The notes under the pieces are model-generated. The model saw only the letters and a program-made list of their open reading frames with translations. It did not search any database and was not told the origin of the DNA. The position numbers were made by a program, and so were the translations under genes. From SHZI01 sp032122615 (GTDB lineage Bacteria; Pseudomonadota; Gammaproteobacteria; Steroidobacterales; GCA-2729495), in assembly GCA_032122615.1 (NCBI GenBank), contig JAQBGF010000109.1, forward strand, positions 1 through 8,996: a stretch of 8,996 nt of DNA. The letters run 5' to 3'. Every line of letters starts with the position of its first letter. Position 1 is the first letter of the stretch. Below are positions 6,309-8,996 of the stretch, piece after piece.

Positions 6309-7241
6309 ATGCAAAGTCACGATAGGGATGTCGTCGTATCGGCTCTCAAGCACGCAGCGCCGTACATCCGGCTCTACAAGAAGAAGATTTTTGTCCTCAA
6401 GGCCGGCGGGGAAGTCTTCGCCTCCGACGAGGCCACGGTGCATTTGCTGGAGCAAGTCGCGCTGCTGCACCAGGTTGGCGTTCGCGTGGTGCTCGTGCAC
6501 GGGGGAGGCCCGCAGTCCACCGAACTGGCCAAGGCACTGGGCGTGCCCACCCAGATGATTGGCGGCCGGCGCGTGACCGACAAACAGACTCTCGACATCA
6601 CGACGATGGTCTTGAACGGCAAGGTCAACACACGAATCCTCGCCGCCTGCCGCGACCTGCACTTGCCGGCCGTGGGCATCAGCGGCATCGATGCCGGGCT
6701 GATCAGGGCTCTCAAGCGCCCGCCCGTCGAGGTCGAGGGTCATGACGGTGGCCCGGTGGACTTCGGCTTCGTCGGCGACATCGTCGGCGTGGACACCGAC
6801 GTGATCCGGGCCCAACTCGACAACGGTATGGTGCCAGTCGTCAGTCCGCTCTCGGCCGACGACAAGGGCACGGTGCTGAATATCAACGCTGATACCGTCG
6901 CTGCCGCGCTCGCCACCGCGCTCGGCGCCTCCAAGCTGATTCTCACGATGGGTGCGACCGGCATCCTCGAGGACCGGCACGACCCGTCATCACTCTTGTC
7001 CTACCTGGACCTGGAGGACCTGCAGGAGTTGCGTGCCAACGGTTCGCTGGCCGAGGGGATGCTGCCGAAGGCGCGGGCCATCGAGGCGGCGATCAAGGGC
7101 GGCGTGCCGCGCGTGCACCTGATCTCGTACAAGATTCCCGACAGCCTGCTGCTGGAGATCTTCACCAACGAGGGCACCGGTACTCTGGTCGTCAACGACA
7201 CGGACACGTTGACGCCGGAAGAACAGGAAGCTGGTGCCTGA
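6309..7241 (+). CDS. argB: N-acetyl(acyl)-glutamate kinase, predicted arginine-inhibited
   Basis: This 310-aa amino-acid kinase phosphorylates N-acyl-glutamate with ATP, the second step. Visible are KAGGE (residues 31-35, with catalytic K31), HGGGPQ (64-69), NINADT (191-196, with D195) and LPKARA around K254. It is a stand-alone kinase, without the C-terminal synthase (GNAT) domain that Xanthomonas fuses to its ArgB. The N-terminal helix VVVSALKHAAPYIRLYKKK (8-26), with Tyr19, is the extension found in arginine-inhibited kinases and absent from E. coli ArgB. The C-terminal arginine-site residues H270, E283 and G289 sit at the spacing known for the Pseudomonas enzyme. Feedback inhibition by arginine is therefore predicted. 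GGGAG (6295-6299) lies 9 nt before the ATG; the gap after argF' is 4 nt. Confidence 0.93.
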   Translation: MQSHDRDVVVSALKHAAPYIRLYKKKIFVLKAGGEVFASDEATVHLLEQVALLHQVGVRVVLVHGGGPQSTELAKALGVPTQMIGGRRVTDKQTLDITTMVLNGKVNTRILAACRDLHLPAVGISGIDAGLIRALKRPPVEVEGHDGGPVDFGFVGDIVGVDTDVIRAQLDNGMVPVVSPLSADDKGTVLNINADTVAAALATALGASKLILTMGATGILEDRHDPSSLLSYLDLEDLQELRANGSLAEGMLPKARAIEAAIKGGVPRVHLISYKIPDSLLLEIFTNEGTGTLVVNDTDTLTPEEQEAGA

Positions 7242-7253
7242 GGGGGCTTCGCC

Positions 7254-8444
7254 ATGAAACGTCTCTGGGACAAGGGCGAGCCGCTCGACTCGCGAATTCT
7301 CCGTTACACCGCTGGCGAGGATCATCTCCTTGATGCGCGACTGGTGCCCTACGATGTGCGCGCCTCGATCGCTCACGCGCAGATGCTGGGCGCGCAGAAG
7401 CTGCTGTCCGCCGGTGATGTCACGCTGATCATCGGCGGGCTGGAGTCACTCGCAGCGTCGCACGCTGGCGGGGAGTGGGCGATCAGCCTCGAGGACGAGG
7501 ACTGTCACACAGCGCTGGAACAGCGCCTCACGAAAATCATCGGCGAGGCCGGTCGGCGGTTGCACCTCGGCCGCTCGCGAAATGACCAGGTCCTGGCCGC
7601 CCTGCGCCTGTACCTGCAGGACGCCGCCGTTGGCATCGCGTCGGCGGCTACGGACGTGGCCACCGTGCTCGACGAGCTCGCCGTGCGGGAGCAATCCACC
7701 GTGCTGCCCGGCTACACCCACATGCAGCAGGCCATGCCCAGTTCCGTGCCGTTGTGGGCCGGCGGCTTTGCCGCCGAACTGCGCGACGACGCCGATGGCA
7801 TCGCGGCCAGTCGTCGACGCCTCAGCAAAAATCCGCTCGGCAGTGCGGCGGGCTACGGCGTGCCGGGCCTGCCCATCGACCGGGAAGCAACGCGCCGCAC
7901 ACTGCATTTCGACGTTGTGCACGAGCCCGTCACCGCGGTGCAGATTTCGCGGGGCAAAGGCGAAGCCGGCCTGGTCTTCGAGCTGTGCCTGCTGACCCAG
8001 GACCTGGGCCGGATCGCCGCTGACCTCCTGCTGTTCTACACGCAGGAGTTCCGCTTCATCTCTTTGCCGGAATCGATGACGACCGGCTCGTCGATCATGC
8101 CCCAGAAGCGCAACCCGGACGTGCTCGAGCTGGTCCGCGGCGCCGTGCCGACGATGCAGGCGGCGCTCGTCGAGATCCTTGGCCTGCCCGCCAAGCTCGG
8201 CTCCGGCTACCAACGGGATCTGCAGCGGATGAAGTCGCCGTTGTTTCGTGCCGTCGACCTCGCCGGCGACTCCGCCCGGGTGATGGCCCACCTGATCCGC
8301 GGGCTGAAATTCCTGCCGGAGAACATTCGTCTCGACGACTCAATACACGCCGCCGAGCGGGCCAACGAACTGGTACTAAAGGAAGGGATCAGCTTCCGGG
8401 AGGCGTATCAGCGGGTGGGTGCCGGACTGAAGCGCGGAAACTAG
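7254..8444 (+). CDS. argH: Argininosuccinate lyase, short at the C-terminus
   Basis: This enzyme splits argininosuccinate into arginine and fumarate, the last step. Superfamily blocks are present: EDCHTALEQRL (residues 82-92), LHLGRSRNDQV (103-113), the catalytic-histidine block GYTHMQQAMP (153-162, H156) and the mobile catalytic loop TTGSSIMPQKRNPD (276-289). SGYQRDLQ and FREAYQRVG (381-389) follow. At 396 aa it is short for the family (about 430-460): it stops soon after FREAY, where homologues continue for some 40-60 residues. No frameshift is evident and the stop TAG is clean, so I treat it as a natural short form. GAGGGGG (7240-7246) precedes the ATG by 7 nt; argB ends 12 nt before. It is the last gene of the arg operon. 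Confidence 0.93.
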   Translation: MKRLWDKGEPLDSRILRYTAGEDHLLDARLVPYDVRASIAHAQMLGAQKLLSAGDVTLIIGGLESLAASHAGGEWAISLEDEDCHTALEQRLTKIIGEAGRRLHLGRSRNDQVLAALRLYLQDAAVGIASAATDVATVLDELAVREQSTVLPGYTHMQQAMPSSVPLWAGGFAAELRDDADGIAASRRRLSKNPLGSAAGYGVPGLPIDREATRRTLHFDVVHEPVTAVQISRGKGEAGLVFELCLLTQDLGRIAADLLLFYTQEFRFISLPESMTTGSSIMPQKRNPDVLELVRGAVPTMQAALVEILGLPAKLGSGYQRDLQRMKSPLFRAVDLAGDSARVMAHLIRGLKFLPENIRLDDSIHAAERANELVLKEGISFREAYQRVGAGLKRGN

Positions 8445-8485
8445 GCCCTACCCGTTCATCTGCACGAGCATGGTGCGGTCACCGC

Positions 8486-8502
8486 GGGCGCCGATCGCGC
8501 CC
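8486..8502. other. Small GC inverted repeat in front of the lptM -10 box
   Basis: GGGCGC (8486-8491) and GCGCCC (8497-8502) form a 6-bp stem with a 5-nt loop, ending 2 nt before TATAAT. It is the only hairpin I find between argH and lptM. It has no following T-run, so it is a poor intrinsic terminator. It might weakly end arg transcription, or serve as an operator for the lptM promoter. Confidence 0.3.
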
Positions 8503-8504
8503 CG

Positions 8505-8510
8505 TATAAT
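8505..8510 (+). promoter_or_regulatory. TATAAT -10 box of the lptM-polA promoter
   Basis: This is a perfect TATAAT that ends 6 nt before the lptM ATG. Transcription would start at about 8516-8518, essentially on the start codon. No good -35 hexamer sits 16-18 bp upstream (the region reads ACCGCG), and there is no extended TGn, so the promoter may need an activator or be weak. Confidence 0.5.
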
Positions 8511-8516
8511 TCCGCC

Positions 8517-8693
8517 ATGCCAAAGCTCAGCTGCCTGCTCCTTGTCGCACTTCTTGCCGCCTGCGGCATGCAAGGCGATCTGTACGAGATCCCGCCGCCC
8601 CCTGTCGATGAACCCGCACCGGTTGATACGGAAGAGGACAAGGGTGAGCGCAAGTCCATTCCCTCCGAGCCCGATCCGGCCCTGTCGCTTTGA
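8517..8693 (+). CDS. lptM: LptM/LppL-family small outer-membrane lipoprotein
   Basis: This 58-aa lipoprotein precursor has the start MPKLSCLLLVALLAACGMQG: one lysine, a short hydrophobic stretch and a lipobox LAAC, with lipidation expected at Cys16. The mature start CGMQGDLYEIPPPP matches the LptM (YifL/LppL) pattern CGxKGPLYxPP. The remainder is acidic, proline-rich and probably disordered. In E. coli LptM binds the LptD-LptE lipopolysaccharide translocon and helps LptD form its disulfides. In E. coli and pseudomonads it lies beside dapF or lysA, whereas here polA follows after 15 nt. There is no Shine-Dalgarno sequence before the ATG, and the TATAAT lies so close that the mRNA may be leaderless. 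Confidence 0.85.
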   Translation: MPKLSCLLLVALLAACGMQGDLYEIPPPPVDEPAPVDTEEDKGERKSIPSEPDPALSL

Positions 8694-8708
8694 TCGGGCG
8701 GGCCTGAC

Positions 8709-8996
8709 ATGAGCGAACGGCGTCGTCTCGTCCTCGTGGACGGGTTCTCCTTTCTGTACCGGGCCTTCCACGCGCTCCCGCCACTGACCACCGCGAAGGG
8801 CCAGCCGACCGGGGCCATCTTCGGCTTTCTCAACATGCTTCGGCAGATCCAGCGTACGCGAAAGCCGGACCTGATAGCCGTGGTCATGGACGCGCCAGGG
8901 CCGACCTTCAGGGACGAGCTGTACGCGGAGTACAAAGCCACGCGAGAAGCCATGCCGGACGATCTGCGCTCGCAGGTCGAGCCCTTGAAACAGATG
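8709..8996 (+). CDS. polA: DNA polymerase I, N-terminal part (cut by the window edge)
   Basis: The first 96 residues of a 5'-3' exonuclease domain are present, and the frame is still open at the right edge. LVDGFSFLYRAFHALPPL (residues 8-25, with the metal-binding D11) and PTGAIFGFLNMLR (33-45) match the PolA N-terminus. The VVMDAPGPTFRDELYAEYK block (58-76, with D61) and MPDDLRSQVEPL (82-93) follow the family pattern; both lysines of the common DAKGKTFR are proline here. Known role: RNA primer removal, gap filling and repair synthesis. It starts 15 nt after lptM with only a weak GGGCGGG site and is probably co-transcribed with lptM. Confidence 0.95.
   Translation, partial: MSERRRLVLVDGFSFLYRAFHALPPLTTAKGQPTGAIFGFLNMLRQIQRTRKPDLIAVVMDAPGPTFRDELYAEYKATREAMPDDLRSQVEPLKQM

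Noticed and set aside
1..8996. CRISPR array, tRNA or rRNA genes, phage or defence system
   Set aside because: No regularly spaced direct repeats, no tRNA or rRNA-like conserved segments and no integrase, transposase or nuclease genes were found; apart from the REP elements the window is metabolic and housekeeping.

Overview
The window is a GC-rich, tightly packed, entirely plus-strand block that reads as an arginine-biosynthesis operon from a gammaproteobacterium, probably near the Xanthomonadales or a related early-branching order. The clues are a Xanthomonas/Bacteroides-style ArgG, ArgH and ArgF' (carbamoylation of an N-acylated ornithine), an E. coli-type ArgR, REP elements with the GTAG foot, and an lptM-polA pair at the right end. 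This placement is an inference from protein resemblance alone.

Layout: positions 1-140 carry no gene that can be supported; they hold a decayed REP pair (55-114). A sigma70-type promoter (141-168) overlaps a repeated half-palindrome that may be an operator. It drives argR (204-665, GTG start). An intact inverted REP pair (661-716) supplies the argR stop codon and separates argR from argG. Then follow argG (742-1968), an unassigned P-loop protein (1984-3039), argC (3036-4106), argD (4123-5277), argF' (5291-6304), argB (6309-7241) and argH (7254-8444), with gaps of 4-16 nt or a 4-nt overlap. After a 72-nt gap with a TATAAT box come lptM (8517-8693) and the start of polA (8709 to the right edge).

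Together ArgB, ArgC, ArgD, ArgF', ArgG and ArgH carry acyl-glutamate through acyl-citrulline to arginine. Two steps have no recognisable enzyme here: making the N-acyl-glutamate (no argA, no argJ, no NAGS domain on ArgB) and removing the acyl group (no argE). The one unassigned gene of the operon is the P-loop protein. Its C-terminal half distantly resembles the DUF1611/DgcN family, which includes a glutamate N-acyltransferase, so it is a candidate for the missing first step. ArgF' has Ala at the residue that decides acetyl- versus succinyl-ornithine in characterised relatives (Glu in acetyl, Pro in succinyl enzymes). The operon may therefore run on N-succinyl intermediates. Both ideas are inferences, but they are the most interesting content of the window.
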